Positions 13,857 to 23,287 of a DNA stretch of 64,000 nt are shown piece after piece. Origin of the DNA: Actinomycetes bacterium. GTDB taxonomy: Bacteria; Actinomycetota; Coriobacteriia; Coriobacteriales; Eggerthellaceae. The notes under the pieces were generated by a model. It had not been told where the DNA came from, searched no databases, and saw nothing but the letters and a program-made list of their open reading frames with translations. The position numbers and the translations under genes were made by a program. The stretch covers positions 1 through 64,000 of the forward strand of contig JAEWQO010000111.1 of assembly GCA_023460315.1 (NCBI GenBank), read 5' to 3'. The stretch's first letter is position 1; every line of letters starts with the position of its first letter.

Positions 13857-15191
13857 TCAACTTGAAGCGTTCTTTAAGGTTTCGTAGGGTTTGAAAAGGC
13901 CGGCATATGAGGGTGCGGCAAGCATGATGATATGGGTCCCCTTCTCCTCATGGGCTTCTGACAAGATATGACAGCGTTCGTGCGCGAGGGAGACCAAGTC
14001 TCCTTTGCTGTACGGGATGATGACATCGAGGTGCGTGTCGTGAGCGGCGGCGACGCGGGCGATGTGGCTGACGAGGCTTGCTATTCCCTCCCCCGTTGAT
14101 GCCGACACGAACTGTGCGTCAGTATAGCGTGACTTCAGTGCAGTGGCAGCCTCGCTGTCAAGCAGGTCGCATTTGTTGAATACGAGAATGCGTCTAATGT
14201 CTTGTGCATTGATCTGGCCAAGAACATCTTCGACAGCCACGATATGGGCCACCGGATCTTCCGATGAAGCATCCACGACATGCAGGATGAGGTCCGCCCC
14301 GCTTATCTCGTCAAGGGTGGATTTGAATGCCTCGACAAGAGTGGTCGGCAGCTTTTGTATAAAGCCGACAGTGTCGGTAAGGGTGATTTCACGGCCTTCG
14401 GGAAGGCAGTACTTGCGAGTTGTGGAATCGAGTGTGGCAAACAGCTTGTCGTAAGCCAAGACATCCGCCTTTGTCAGGCAATTGAGCAGACTTGATTTCC
14501 CTGCGTTTGTGTAGCCCGCAAAAGCAACTTTGAACATGCCGCTCTCATAACGGCTTTCGCGTTGGATGGCGCGCACGGCGGCAAGATGTTTCAACTCGCG
14601 TTTGATGGAGGTAATTCGTTTCCTCACCATGCGACGATCTACCTCAAGCTGGCTTTCTCCCTCGCCAAAACGCGATCCGACACCACCTCCCATGCGGTTG
14701 GAGGCCAAATGAGACCACATTCCGCGCAACCTCGGCAAAAGATACTCATTTTGGGCAAGCCGCACCTGAAGGCGCCCCTCCTTGCTGGTGGCATGGAGCG
14801 CAAAGATATCGAGAATGAGCGCGGTGCGGTCGATAACCTTCGTGTCTTTTCCCATAATTTTCTCAAGGTTTGCCTGCTGAGAAGGAGTCAGTTCGTCATC
14901 GAAGATGACAAGGTCAGCTGCATGTGCACGAACGAGCTCGGCGATTTCCTCCGCTTTGCCTGAGCCGACGAACGTTCGCGGATTGGGTGCTTCAAGCCTT
15001 TGGGTCGCGACCGCCGCCTTGTCGGCGCCTGCCGTGTCGGCAAGGCGTTCCAGCTCTTCCAGAGATGCGGCTATCGGCCATGATGAACCGGGGCGTTCGA
15101 CGCCAACCAAAACAGCGCGCTCGCGTTTTTCTTCGAGTTGCGTGGAAGGGCCGTGCTGGATGACGGAAGAGTGCTGAGAAAGGTCGGACAT
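13857..15191 (-). CDS. hflX: GTPase HflX
   Basis: A 444-aa ribosome-associated GTPase that splits stalled or stressed 70S ribosomes. The N-terminal HflX domain contains the LVIFDDELTPSQQANLE block, followed by the glycine-rich NRMGGGVGSRFGEGE linker typical of the family, then the G domain: GYTNAGKSS (G1), DTVGF (G3), NKCD (G4). It is transcribed toward the convergent lexA. A hairpin at 15217-15251 and the dapL terminator separate it from the upstream operon, so it likely has its own promoter. Confidence 0.95.
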   Translation of the reverse strand: MSDLSQHSSVIQHGPSTQLEEKRERAVLVGVERPGSSWPIAASLEELERLADTAGADKAAVATQRLEAPNPRTFVGSGKAEEIAELVRAHAADLVIFDDELTPSQQANLEKIMGKDTKVIDRTALILDIFALHATSKEGRLQVRLAQNEYLLPRLRGMWSHLASNRMGGGVGSRFGEGESQLEVDRRMVRKRITSIKRELKHLAAVRAIQRESRYESGMFKVAFAGYTNAGKSSLLNCLTKADVLAYDKLFATLDSTTRKYCLPEGREITLTDTVGFIQKLPTTLVEAFKSTLDEISGADLILHVVDASSEDPVAHIVAVEDVLGQINAQDIRRILVFNKCDLLDSEAATALKSRYTDAQFVSASTGEGIASLVSHIARVAAAHDTHLDVIIPYSKGDLVSLAHERCHILSEAHEEKGTHIIMLAAPSYAGLFKPYETLKNASS

Positions 15192-15216
15192 GAGATCCTT
15201 TCAGTTTACGGGAAGA

Positions 15217-15251
15217 GGAGAAACCGATTTCCCCTGAAGGTCGGTTTCTCC
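15217..15251 (-). repeat. Hairpin in the hflX leader
   Basis: GGAGAAACCGA (15217-15227) pairs perfectly with TCGGTTTCTCC (15241-15251). It lies just upstream of the hflX start on the transcribed strand; regulatory or terminating role unknown. Confidence 0.5.
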
Positions 15252-15304
15252 ATTGCGGTGGAATCCGCAGCGCGCAAGGCAATTCGTTTCACAAGAAGAG
15301 CAAG

Positions 15305-15344
15305 GGAGGGTGATGCGAACGACCGGTCGTTTGCATCACCCTCC
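15305..15344 (-). terminator. Terminator after dapL
   Basis: Two 20-base arms (15305-15324 and 15325-15344) are reverse complements with one mismatch. In the minus direction the stem is followed by a pyrimidine-rich tail (TTGCTCTTCTTGT), fitting the end of the miaB-miaA-dapF-dapL unit. Confidence 0.7.
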
Positions 15345-15361
15345 GCATTCTCCGTCGAGAT

Positions 15362-16528
15362 CTACATCGTTTCCTTGATGCGTCGTGTGGCTTCCAGCAA
15401 CCTGTCATCGGGAGTCGTGAGGGAAATGCGAATGAATCCTTCGCCATCGGGTCCGTAACCTGAACCGGGCGTGACGATGACATGTGCTTGCTCCAAGAGT
15501 TTTGTCGCGAATGATTCGGATGTCTCGCCTTCGGGAACCTTTGCCCAGATATAGATGGTTGCCAAAGGGGCGTTACACTCGACTCCAATGTCCCGGAGGG
15601 CATTGACAATGAGGTCGCGTCTCCGTTGGTAGAGCTCACACATGTCTTCAACGCATTGCTGAGAGCCTGTCAGGGCCGCGATGGCAGCTTCCTGTATGGC
15701 GGTAAACTGTCCGGAATCGAGATTGTTCTTAACGGTTCCAAGTGCTTGGACGGCCTGCTCGTTGCCGACGGCGAAGGCAATGCGCCAACCGGTCATGTTG
15801 TAGAGTTTTGACAGGCTGAAAAACTCAATGCAACATTCCTTGGCGTGGGGCCGTTCGAGGATGGACGGTGCACGGTATCCGTCAAAGCAGATGTCACAGT
15901 ATGCGTTGTCGTGGGCGAGCAGGATGTCATGTTCGCGGCAAAACGCAATGGCCTTGTCGAAATATTCCTCGGTTGCACAAGCTCCAGTTGGATTGTTGGG
16001 ATATCCCAGGAACATGATTTTTGCCTTGGAGAGCACGTCGGCGGGAATGTGATCGAAATCAGCCAAGAAGCCATTCTTCTCTTCCATCGGCATAAAATAG
16101 GTATTTGCGCTCATGAGCGTCGCACCGCCGGAATATACCGGATATCCAATGGAAGGGGCGAGCACGTAATCGCCGGGATTGACGAATGCCATATGAAGAT
16201 GCGCGATACCCTCCTTGCTGCCAATCAGGGCAAGGACTTCTCGTTCGGGATTCACTTTGACGCCGAAGCGGGCGTCCGTCCATTGTGCCGCAGCCTTGCG
16301 GAACGCCAAGGATCCGGCATAGTCGGGATACTGATGGTTTTCTGGCTTGCGTATTGCGTCTGCCATGGCATCGACGATGTGCGCCGGTGTCGGCATGTCC
16401 GGATCGCCTATGCCTAAGGAGATGACGTCAATGCCCTGAGCCTTGAGGGCATCGCGTTTGGCATCGATCTGGGCAAAAAGATAGGGAGCCATATGATTGA
16501 GACATTCAGCGGTTTTCACGTAGTGCAT
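15362..16528 (-). CDS. dapL: LL-diaminopimelate aminotransferase
   Basis: A 388-aa class I PLP aminotransferase. DapL converts tetrahydrodipicolinate directly to LL-diaminopimelate with glutamate as amino donor. Visible features are VISLGIGDPDMPTP, YPDYAGSLAFRKA, LGYPNNPTGA and the PLP-lysine motif FFSLSKLYNMTGWRIAF. The start ATG 16528 (MHYVKTAECLN) is chosen because upstream codons overlap dapF. The adjoining dapF supplies the next step, and dapA and dapB are also in this window, which supports DapL over a generic aspartate aminotransferase. Confidence 0.88.
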   Translation of the reverse strand: MHYVKTAECLNHMAPYLFAQIDAKRDALKAQGIDVISLGIGDPDMPTPAHIVDAMADAIRKPENHQYPDYAGSLAFRKAAAQWTDARFGVKVNPEREVLALIGSKEGIAHLHMAFVNPGDYVLAPSIGYPVYSGGATLMSANTYFMPMEEKNGFLADFDHIPADVLSKAKIMFLGYPNNPTGACATEEYFDKAIAFCREHDILLAHDNAYCDICFDGYRAPSILERPHAKECCIEFFSLSKLYNMTGWRIAFAVGNEQAVQALGTVKNNLDSGQFTAIQEAAIAALTGSQQCVEDMCELYQRRRDLIVNALRDIGVECNAPLATIYIWAKVPEGETSESFATKLLEQAHVIVTPGSGYGPDGEGFIRISLTTPDDRLLEATRRIKETM

Positions 16529-16542
16529 CCTTTCGATTCTTT

Positions 16543-17463
16543 CTAGATTTCCACCGTGCCTTGAAAGCTTTCCTCGGCTGGCCCGGTCATCATGACATGG
16601 TCGTTGTCTTCCCATGAGATGCTGAGGGTGCCTCCCCGCAGCATCACATCGTTTTTGCGGCCCGATCGGTCAGTGAGGGCTGCAGCCACGCCTGTTGCGC
16701 AGGCTCCGGTGCCGCAGGCAAGGGTCTCTCCGCAGCCGCGCTCAAACACGCGCATGGAAATAGAGTCATTGCCCACCTCGGCAAATTCGATGTTCGCCTT
16801 TGCGGGGAAGGCCTCATGGGATTCAAAGAATGCTCCGACAGACTCGACGTCAAAGGTGCTCATCCTCTTGTCGGATGCATTGCAGAAGGCGTTGTCAGGC
16901 AGGTCTTCCCAATCATCGACGAAGCAGACTGCGTGAGGATTGCCCATCGATACGCAAGTGAAGGAAAAATCCCCCCATGGAGAAGCGATGGTCAGGTCCT
17001 TCACGAACGGAATCCCCTGAGGGCTTGTGGCATCTATGGCGGAGGCGACCGGAATTGCGTCAGGGTCAAGCACTGGCTGGCCCATGTCGACCGTTGCGTA
17101 GGTCAGCTTGTCGTCGGCGTTCGTGTCGAAGCTGATGGGCTTGGGGCCCGCGAGGGTGTCCGCCGTGAGATGTCCGTCGGAGGCAGGCACAAAGCCTCTG
17201 TCGACGAGGTACTTGGCAAAGCATCTCACGCCATTGCCGCACATTTCCGAAAGCGTGCCGTCTGAATTGATGTAGTGCATGTAGGCGGCACACTTGGGAT
17301 CATCCGAGGCCCGGACGAGAATGACGCCGTCCGCGCCAATGCCAAAGTGGCGATCGCATAATGACGTGACCTGTTCTGCAGTCAGCTCCCGTTCGCGAGA
17401 AAAATCATCGACGAAGACAAAATCGTTTCCGCAGCCCTGCAGCTTGGCAAAATCCAGTTTCAT
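16543..17463 (-). CDS. dapF: Diaminopimelate epimerase
   Basis: A 306-aa enzyme that epimerises LL- to meso-diaminopimelate for peptidoglycan and lysine. The N-terminal LQGCGNDFVFVDDF and the two catalytic cysteines, in EMCGNGVRCFAKYL and ETLACGTGACAT, are all present. The start is ATG 17463 (MKLDFAKLQ). The gene lies between miaA and dapL, 14 bases upstream of the latter, so they form one operon. Confidence 0.96.
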   Translation of the reverse strand: MKLDFAKLQGCGNDFVFVDDFSRERELTAEQVTSLCDRHFGIGADGVILVRASDDPKCAAYMHYINSDGTLSEMCGNGVRCFAKYLVDRGFVPASDGHLTADTLAGPKPISFDTNADDKLTYATVDMGQPVLDPDAIPVASAIDATSPQGIPFVKDLTIASPWGDFSFTCVSMGNPHAVCFVDDWEDLPDNAFCNASDKRMSTFDVESVGAFFESHEAFPAKANIEFAEVGNDSISMRVFERGCGETLACGTGACATGVAAALTDRSGRKNDVMLRGGTLSISWEDNDHVMMTGPAEESFQGTVEI

Positions 17464-17484
17464 GGCACTGCCCTGCACTTTCTT

Positions 17485-18477
17485 CTATCGTCTTTCGGTC
17501 TCAATTGTAGCAATGACGCGAAGCGCCTGTTCCGTAAGCTTGTCCATATCCTGCGAATCTGCGCAAAGCCATGTGATGCGCTTGTCTTTTCGAAACCAGG
17601 TTCGCTGTCGCTTCGCATAGCGTCGCGTTGCCTGTTTTATGTTCGCCACGGCTTCCGCCAAGGGTCCGCCCTCGTCAAGGACTGCAACGATCTCTTTGTA
17701 TCCTATCGCTTGCGGAGCGGTGATCCCTTGACGGAAGCCCGCTTGCAACAAATATTTAACTTCATTCACAAGGCCGGCTTCGACCATCGCATCAACGCGC
17801 GCGTCAATGCGATCGGCGAGGATGTCGGGATTGACTTCAAGGCCGATGAGGCATGCTGGAACGACTTGAGGAATGCTCGCAAGCTTCGCCCTCTGCTCCG
17901 CATAGGTTGTTCCGCTCTCCAGCAATTCGAATGCCCGCACCACGCGCTTGACGTCCCGAGGCGGCAGGAGGGCCGCACTGGCGGCATCGCGGGATTGAAG
18001 GAGCTTCCAAAAGGCATCCGCCCCCTGCTCTTGTGCAAGGCTACTGTAGTGTTCACGGATGGGATTGTCGGTTTGCGAGCCCCGGGGGAAGGTGTACCCG
18101 TCGATAGCGGCGCGTACGTAGAAGCCCGTGCCTCCCGCCAAGACGGTTCGCTTTGCCCGGGCCGAAATGTCCCGAAAGCACTCTCGTGCATATGTCTGAA
18201 ACAGAGCGGCAGAGAATGGCTCACCTGGATCGACGAGATCGAGTCCATGATGGGGAACCAGACGCTCGGAAGGAGCCACCTTGCCCGTGCCGATGTCCAT
18301 GCCGCGGTAGATTTGCATGGAATCCGCGCTTACCACTTCCCCATCGACGGACTGCGCGATTTTCTGAGCAAGCTCGCTTTTCCCCGTCGCCGTTGGCCCG
18401 ACGACGCAAATGATCGGCGCGAAAGCCGCACCATCGCCGGCCTCTGCCTCCGCCCTTGGATATGTGTCAGCCTCCAT
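17485..18477 (-). CDS. miaA: tRNA dimethylallyltransferase MiaA
   Basis: This enzyme transfers a dimethylallyl group to A37 of tRNAs reading UNN codons, the step before MiaB. P-loop GPTATGKSELA, then DSMQIYRGMDIGTGK, DLVDPGEPFS and the QAIGYKE block are typical. I choose ATG 18477 (330 aa), with GGGAGGG upstream; an earlier ATG at 18516 would overlap miaB more deeply. It overlaps the 3' end of miaB by 11 bases, so the two modification enzymes are coupled. Confidence 0.95.
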   Translation of the reverse strand: MEADTYPRAEAEAGDGAAFAPIICVVGPTATGKSELAQKIAQSVDGEVVSADSMQIYRGMDIGTGKVAPSERLVPHHGLDLVDPGEPFSAALFQTYARECFRDISARAKRTVLAGGTGFYVRAAIDGYTFPRGSQTDNPIREHYSSLAQEQGADAFWKLLQSRDAASAALLPPRDVKRVVRAFELLESGTTYAEQRAKLASIPQVVPACLIGLEVNPDILADRIDARVDAMVEAGLVNEVKYLLQAGFRQGITAPQAIGYKEIVAVLDEGGPLAEAVANIKQATRRYAKRQRTWFRKDKRITWLCADSQDMDKLTEQALRVIATIETERR

Positions 18478-19870
18478 GGGACGAAAGCCCTCCCGCTTCG
18501 TCCGCACAAGGGGCATGTTCGACCATCGACCCTGACAAATACCAAGTTTTCGCTTCTTCTATGCGCACGGGAAGAATCGTGCCGGCAAGATCATGGGGGG
18601 TGACGCCTGCGGGCGTGGCGGCATGCACCGTTTGACCCTTGGGGCTTTTGCCGCTTATCATGAGGGGATTGCGCTTTGACGGACCCTCGACAAGCACATC
18701 GACGATGCTGCCGAGATCCCGCTGGTTCACTTGATAGGCTCGATCCTGGACAAGGCCAACCAAGCGGTCGAAGCGACGTTGAATGGTCTCAGGTGAAGTC
18801 TTGTTGTCCAGCGTCGCTGCTGGAGTTCCCTCCCGTTTGGAGTAGATGAACGTGAAAACCTGATGATAGCCCACCTCATCGACGAGGCGATAGGTGTCTT
18901 CGAAATCCTTCGCCTCTTCTCCGGGAAAGCCGACGATGACATCGGTGGAAAGCGCAATGTCAGGGCAGGCGTCCCGAACTTTCTTCACGAGCTTTAGATA
19001 ATGTTCGCGCGTGTATCGGCGGTTCATGGCAGCCAAAACGGCATCGGATCCCGATTGAACCGGCAAATGCAATGAGGGCATGAGCGACCGCAGCGATCCA
19101 AATTTTCCAATCACCTCATCGGTGAGGTCTTTGGGATGGCTGGTTGCGAACCGTAGTCGCTCGATGCCCGTCTCGTCGAGCGCGGAGAGAACGTCGGCAA
19201 AGCGGGGCGAACCATAGAGGTCGCGTCCGTATGAATTCACGTTTTGACCGAGCAGGGTAATTTCCTTGACGCCTCCGGCCACGTACCCCTCTGCTTCGGC
19301 GACGATGTCTTCAAGGGCACGCGACTTCTCGCGGCCTCTTACAAAGGGCACGATGCAGAATGAGCAGAAATTGTTGCATCCGATGGTGATGGGCAGCCAT
19401 GCCGCCCATTCATGCTCGCGCGCGGTCGGCAAATCGGTGGGAAAAGACGAGGAGGCATCGAGAATCTCGACTCGATGGCCGCCGTCCTCGATGGCTGCGT
19501 CGATCAGTCGTGGGAGAGAACCGAGATTGTGGGTTCCGAACACCACGTCGAGATGCGGAAGGTCCTCGACGAGCTTCTGTCCGTCTCGCTGTCCAATACA
19601 GCCGCCAACAGCGACAATACGCTTATTGAACGCCGCATCTTTGCGGGGTGGGATATTTTTGAGAGAGGCTATTTGACCGTAAAGACGCGTGTCGGCCGCT
19701 TCGCGAACGCAACAGGTCATGAAAACCACAATGTCAGCCGCTTCTATCGTATCGACAGGAAGAGATCCCAAGCCTTCAAGCATTCCTGAAATGCGTTCTG
19801 AGTCGTGCTTGTTCATCTGGCATCCAAACGTGCGGATGCAGAACGTTGAGTCCATGAACGTGGTATGCAT
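18467..19870 (-). CDS. miaB: tRNA-2-methylthio-N6-dimethylallyladenosine synthase MiaB
   Basis: A 467-aa radical-SAM methylthiotransferase acting on i6A37 of tRNA. It has the N-terminal UPF0004 domain with cysteines in FGCQMNKHDSER and VFMTCCVREAAD, the radical-SAM cluster motif CNNFCSFC, and a C-terminal TRAM domain. It starts at ATG 19870, with an alternative ATG five codons in (MDSTFC). It precedes miaA in the same operon, the natural pathway order in reverse. Confidence 0.96.
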   Translation of the reverse strand: MHTTFMDSTFCIRTFGCQMNKHDSERISGMLEGLGSLPVDTIEAADIVVFMTCCVREAADTRLYGQIASLKNIPPRKDAAFNKRIVAVGGCIGQRDGQKLVEDLPHLDVVFGTHNLGSLPRLIDAAIEDGGHRVEILDASSSFPTDLPTAREHEWAAWLPITIGCNNFCSFCIVPFVRGREKSRALEDIVAEAEGYVAGGVKEITLLGQNVNSYGRDLYGSPRFADVLSALDETGIERLRFATSHPKDLTDEVIGKFGSLRSLMPSLHLPVQSGSDAVLAAMNRRYTREHYLKLVKKVRDACPDIALSTDVIVGFPGEEAKDFEDTYRLVDEVGYHQVFTFIYSKREGTPAATLDNKTSPETIQRRFDRLVGLVQDRAYQVNQRDLGSIVDVLVEGPSKRNPLMISGKSPKGQTVHAATPAGVTPHDLAGTILPVRIEEAKTWYLSGSMVEHAPCADEAGGLSSHGG

Positions 19871-19884
19871 ATACAGAGGGCTCC

Positions 19885-20247
19885 TCAGTCGGTTGGCGTG
19901 GAGCCAGCAGCTGCCGTCTCTTCGGGTGCGGCCTGGACCGTGCCATGGATGAAGCGAGACTCAACCGTGAAACGTATCGCGGTACGATATTCGCCATCAA
20001 TGACGATGTCGGTGAAAGAAGGAATGCAGGCGATCTCAATGCCAATGGGAGAAAGGAAGCCTCGCGATATGGCGATGGCTTTGACCGCTTGGTTGACGGC
20101 TCCAGCCCCAACCGCCTGCATCTCAACGCCGACGCCATCCTTGACCATGCCGGCAATGGCTCCGGCGACGGAGGCAGGAGACGATTTCGATGAAACCTTC
20201 AGGCAGCCGACGTGAGGCTTCTGTTCCGATAGGGTAGACACATGCAT
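19885..20247 (-). CDS. spoVS: SpoVS family protein
   Basis: A 120-aa protein whose centre (LKVSSKSSPASVAGAIAGMV, then GAGAVNQAVKAIAISRGFL and CIPSFTDIVIDGEYRTAI) matches SpoVS, an Alba-like nucleic-acid-associated protein named from Bacillus sporulation. Here it has short N- and C-terminal extensions. Coriobacteria are not known to sporulate, so it probably has a general regulatory or RNA-binding role. Start ATG 20247 has AAGGA upstream. It follows the order rny - ATPase - spoVS - miaB, like Firmicutes loci. Confidence 0.93.
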   Translation of the reverse strand: MHVSTLSEQKPHVGCLKVSSKSSPASVAGAIAGMVKDGVGVEMQAVGAGAVNQAVKAIAISRGFLSPIGIEIACIPSFTDIVIDGEYRTAIRFTVESRFIHGTVQAAPEETAAAGSTPTD

Positions 20248-20451
20248 ATCCTTCTACGTTCTGGTCCGTCTAGCGTGCGTTCGGTTCCGTTCAATATGCC
20301 ATGGTGCAATCTTTGCACAATTTACACGATGATTGCTATTCTATCCATTAATGGTATGGCGTGCAACCTGCGCATTCTCTCCAACTTGTCACGGACGGCA
20401 TCGCGTGCCCGTTTCAGCGGGAACCGTGTGCCGAAGACGGGGATGCCTTCT

Positions 20452-21540
20452 CTATCTGAGCTTTTCCACCGGTATGGTGATGCGGATTTGATTTTTGTCA
20501 ACGCTGATGTCAGGCTTTACATCCGGCTCAAGGAAATAGTCACGTGCCAGCGAGCGGTAGGCATCCGCAACGCTGTCGGCAAACGAATCGAGATCGGCGC
20601 GATCGACTTTCAAGCTCCGCGCATCGCTCGATCTTCCCTGTGCGCGATGAGGGTGTCGAGGGGTTTTGCTTGGAGTTTCCCCGATGCGGAGACGATCGAG
20701 GAGCGGAGAGACGGGTGCAATGCTGTCGTCCATGATCCGGCGTGCCGACCGCTCGGAAATATCCAATCCAAGACTTGCGGCAATCTGAGCGAACTGTCCG
20801 GGATCAGCCGCGGTGCAGAGTCGTTTGCATACAGGAAGAAGCAGGTGATCGGAACAGAAGGTTCGGGCAGCCCTCGAAAGGGTCGTGTTGCCGAAATCAC
20901 GGAGCGTGGCGGCGATGTCGGTTGCTGAGCCGAGATAGACGGTGCAGTCCCGCCGGTGCTCGAGGGCGAATTCACATGACGTGCGAAGGATGTTGCGCGG
21001 TCCCTTGATTGCAACGGTTCCCGCTTCCGTGCGCTCGCAGGTGGGGAAAGTGGACTGGTCGGCCTTTTCTCCCAGACGCCTCAGATCCGTTTGGACAAGG
21101 AAGGAACTTCCCATGCCGGCATCCGATGCGACGATACAGGCTTGAGAAGCGTTCGCCGATATGGAATACAGCGCCATGCCACGTCCGTGAACGCCCCATT
21201 TGTCGATATGGGCGGTATCGAGCTTGGAGGTGACACGCGGTTCGAACACCCGCTCATGCATGGACGGAGGCACGCCGTCGCCGTCATCCAGGACGGTGAG
21301 ACGTCGAACGTCTCCCTCTCGTCCGGTCGCAAGAAAGATGCTTCTTGCGTGGGCGTCTCGGGCGTTGCGAAGCATCTCGATGACAATATCTTCCGTCGAG
21401 CGGATGTCATGGGCTGCCTGACGCCGCTCAGCTTCGGATATCTTGAGACGGACAAAGCCACCTCCGAGATCGTCTTCGACTCGGAGGTGGCTATCGCCGC
21501 ATACTGACTCGACGAATGCTGAAAGCGATTCGTCGGCCAT
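20452..21540 (-). CDS. MutL-like GHKL ATP-binding protein
   Basis: A 362-aa protein with a GHKL ATPase domain: the N-box IVIEMLRNARDAHARSI, the G1 box VLDDGDGVPP, then RVTSKLDTAHIDKWGVHGRGMALYSI as the lid/G2 region. The spacing (NARDA...DDGDGV...TSK...GRGMALYSI) is closest to MutL and type II topoisomerase-like GHKL proteins rather than to sensor kinases. No MutL C-terminal endonuclease motif, H-box or transmembrane segment is visible. It starts one base after the rny stop (ATG 21540). In Firmicutes mutL lies in the rny-spoVS-miaB-mutSL-miaA neighbourhood. The function is unknown. Confidence 0.7.
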   Translation of the reverse strand: MADESLSAFVESVCGDSHLRVEDDLGGGFVRLKISEAERRQAAHDIRSTEDIVIEMLRNARDAHARSIFLATGREGDVRRLTVLDDGDGVPPSMHERVFEPRVTSKLDTAHIDKWGVHGRGMALYSISANASQACIVASDAGMGSSFLVQTDLRRLGEKADQSTFPTCERTEAGTVAIKGPRNILRTSCEFALEHRRDCTVYLGSATDIAATLRDFGNTTLSRAARTFCSDHLLLPVCKRLCTAADPGQFAQIAASLGLDISERSARRIMDDSIAPVSPLLDRLRIGETPSKTPRHPHRAQGRSSDARSLKVDRADLDSFADSVADAYRSLARDYFLEPDVKPDISVDKNQIRITIPVEKLR

Positions 21541-21541
21541 G

Positions 21542-23074
21542 TTATTTTGCAATGCCGACGGCGCGGCTCTCGCGAATGACCACAACCTTCACTTGGCCCG
21601 GATACTGCATCTCGCTTTCAATTCGATGCGCGATGTCATGTGCAAGCACGGTGGTGGCGGCTTCGTCGACCACCTCAGGTTCCACCATCACCCGCACTTC
21701 GCGTCCAGCCTGAATGGCGTAGGTCCGTTCAACGCCCTTGTAGGAATTTGCGATCTCCTCAAGTTTTTCGAGGCGTTTCACGTAGGCATCCAGCGTCTCC
21801 TTGCGAGCCCCAGGACGAGCGGCGGAAACGGCATCAGCCGCCTGAATAAGCACATCGAGCACGCTGTTCGGATCGACATCGTTGTGGTGGGCCTCGATGG
21901 CGTGGACAATTTCAGGTCGTTCCCCAAAGCGGCGGGCGAGGTCGGCACCGATAACGGCGTGGCTGCCTTCGATTTCATGGTCGACAGCCTTGCCGAGATC
22001 ATGGAGAAGGCCAGCGCGCTTTGCTGGAACGGGATCAAGTCCCAGCTCAGATGCCATCACCCCGGAGAGGTAGGCAACCTCCAAGGAGTGATTGAGCACA
22101 TTCTGCCCATATGAGGTGCGGTAGCGAAGCCTTCCAAGCGTCTTGACGAGCTCGGGATGCAGATCATGGATACCCGTGTCGAATGCGGCCTGGTCGCCCG
22201 CTTCTTGCACTCGTTGATTCACATAGACTTTCGCTTTTCCAAACATCTCTTCGATGCGCGCAGGGTGAATGCGCCCATCGGCAATCAGGTTTTCCATCGT
22301 GACACGACCGATCTCTCGGCGCACGGGGTCAAAGCATGAGATGGTCACGCACTCGGGCGTATCGTCGATTATGAGATTGGTCCCGGTGAGCTGCTCGAAT
22401 GAGCGTATGTTGCGCCCCTCGCGACCGATGATGCGTCCCTTGAGGTCGTCGGAGGGGATATGTATGGTGGAAACGGTGCTCTCGGCAGAGTGGTCAGCCG
22501 CCACGCGCTGGATGGCCAAGCTGAGTATCTCGCGTGACTTCTTGTCCGCTTCGGCCTTGGTGCGGGTCTCCGCATCCCGGATGACAGCTGCGGATTCATG
22601 CACAACTTCATCCTTCAGCGTGTCGAGCAATTCTTTCTTTGCCTCATCGGATGTCATGCCGGCGACCCTTTCCAGCCGGTATCCAATGTCCTTTTCCGTT
22701 GTGTCCAGGTCGCGTTCGCGGCGGTCAAGCTGACCTTGAAGGGAGGATATCTGGTGCTCCCGCGTGTCGAGCGCCTCGACGCGTCGGTCAAGCGATTCCT
22801 CTCGTTGGGATATGCGGCTTTCCGCAGCGCGAACCTCTTTCATTCGTTCTTTGTTTTCGGCTTGGGCTTCCTGCTTGAGCTTCAGCGCTTCGTCCTTTGC
22901 CTCGACGACTGCCTCGCGGCGTAAGGTCTCGGCCTGCCTCTTTGCGTCAGCAATGACGGTTTCGGCCTCTTGCGCAGCACGTTTTGTGGACTCGTTGATC
23001 AAGAAGCGCGTGGCAACAAAGCCGACGGCGATGCCGATGACGGCTCCGATGAGCAACCAGATGAACTCAGGCAT
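21542..23074 (-). CDS. rny: Ribonuclease Y
   Basis: A 510-aa membrane-anchored endoribonuclease that initiates mRNA decay. The N-terminal helix (FIWLLIGAVIGIAVGFVATRF) is followed by a long coiled coil (about residues 30-190), a KH domain with GRIIGREGRNIRSFE, and an HD domain with LLHDLGKAVDHE. ATG 23074 with GGGGGAG upstream is chosen over an upstream TTG. With RNase J and PNPase in the same window it forms a Gram-positive-type RNA decay set. Confidence 0.97.
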   Translation of the reverse strand: MPEFIWLLIGAVIGIAVGFVATRFLINESTKRAAQEAETVIADAKRQAETLRREAVVEAKDEALKLKQEAQAENKERMKEVRAAESRISQREESLDRRVEALDTREHQISSLQGQLDRRERDLDTTEKDIGYRLERVAGMTSDEAKKELLDTLKDEVVHESAAVIRDAETRTKAEADKKSREILSLAIQRVAADHSAESTVSTIHIPSDDLKGRIIGREGRNIRSFEQLTGTNLIIDDTPECVTISCFDPVRREIGRVTMENLIADGRIHPARIEEMFGKAKVYVNQRVQEAGDQAAFDTGIHDLHPELVKTLGRLRYRTSYGQNVLNHSLEVAYLSGVMASELGLDPVPAKRAGLLHDLGKAVDHEIEGSHAVIGADLARRFGERPEIVHAIEAHHNDVDPNSVLDVLIQAADAVSAARPGARKETLDAYVKRLEKLEEIANSYKGVERTYAIQAGREVRVMVEPEVVDEAATTVLAHDIAHRIESEMQYPGQVKVVVIRESRAVGIAK

Positions 23075-23250
23075 ATACTCCCCCTTTCGTTTTCTGCTCC
23101 AATACAAGCATTTCAATGGTGCATGGTATGTTCAAAATGATGCCGGTCTTGCACCGGACATGAGCGAACGCACACGATACGGGGAAGTTGTATAGGATTG
23201 TCTATAAAAAGCACCCACTATCAGGCACGTATCACTCAAGCTATACCATA

Positions 23251-23287
23251 TGATAGGGCTTATCGTCCCTTTGGTGAAGCCCTATCA
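23251..23287 (-). repeat. Hairpin at the recX stop codon
   Basis: TGATAGGGCTT (23277-23287 in minus reading) pairs with AAGCCCTATCA (23251-23261). It may end the recA-recX transcript, although no T-tract follows. Confidence 0.5.
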
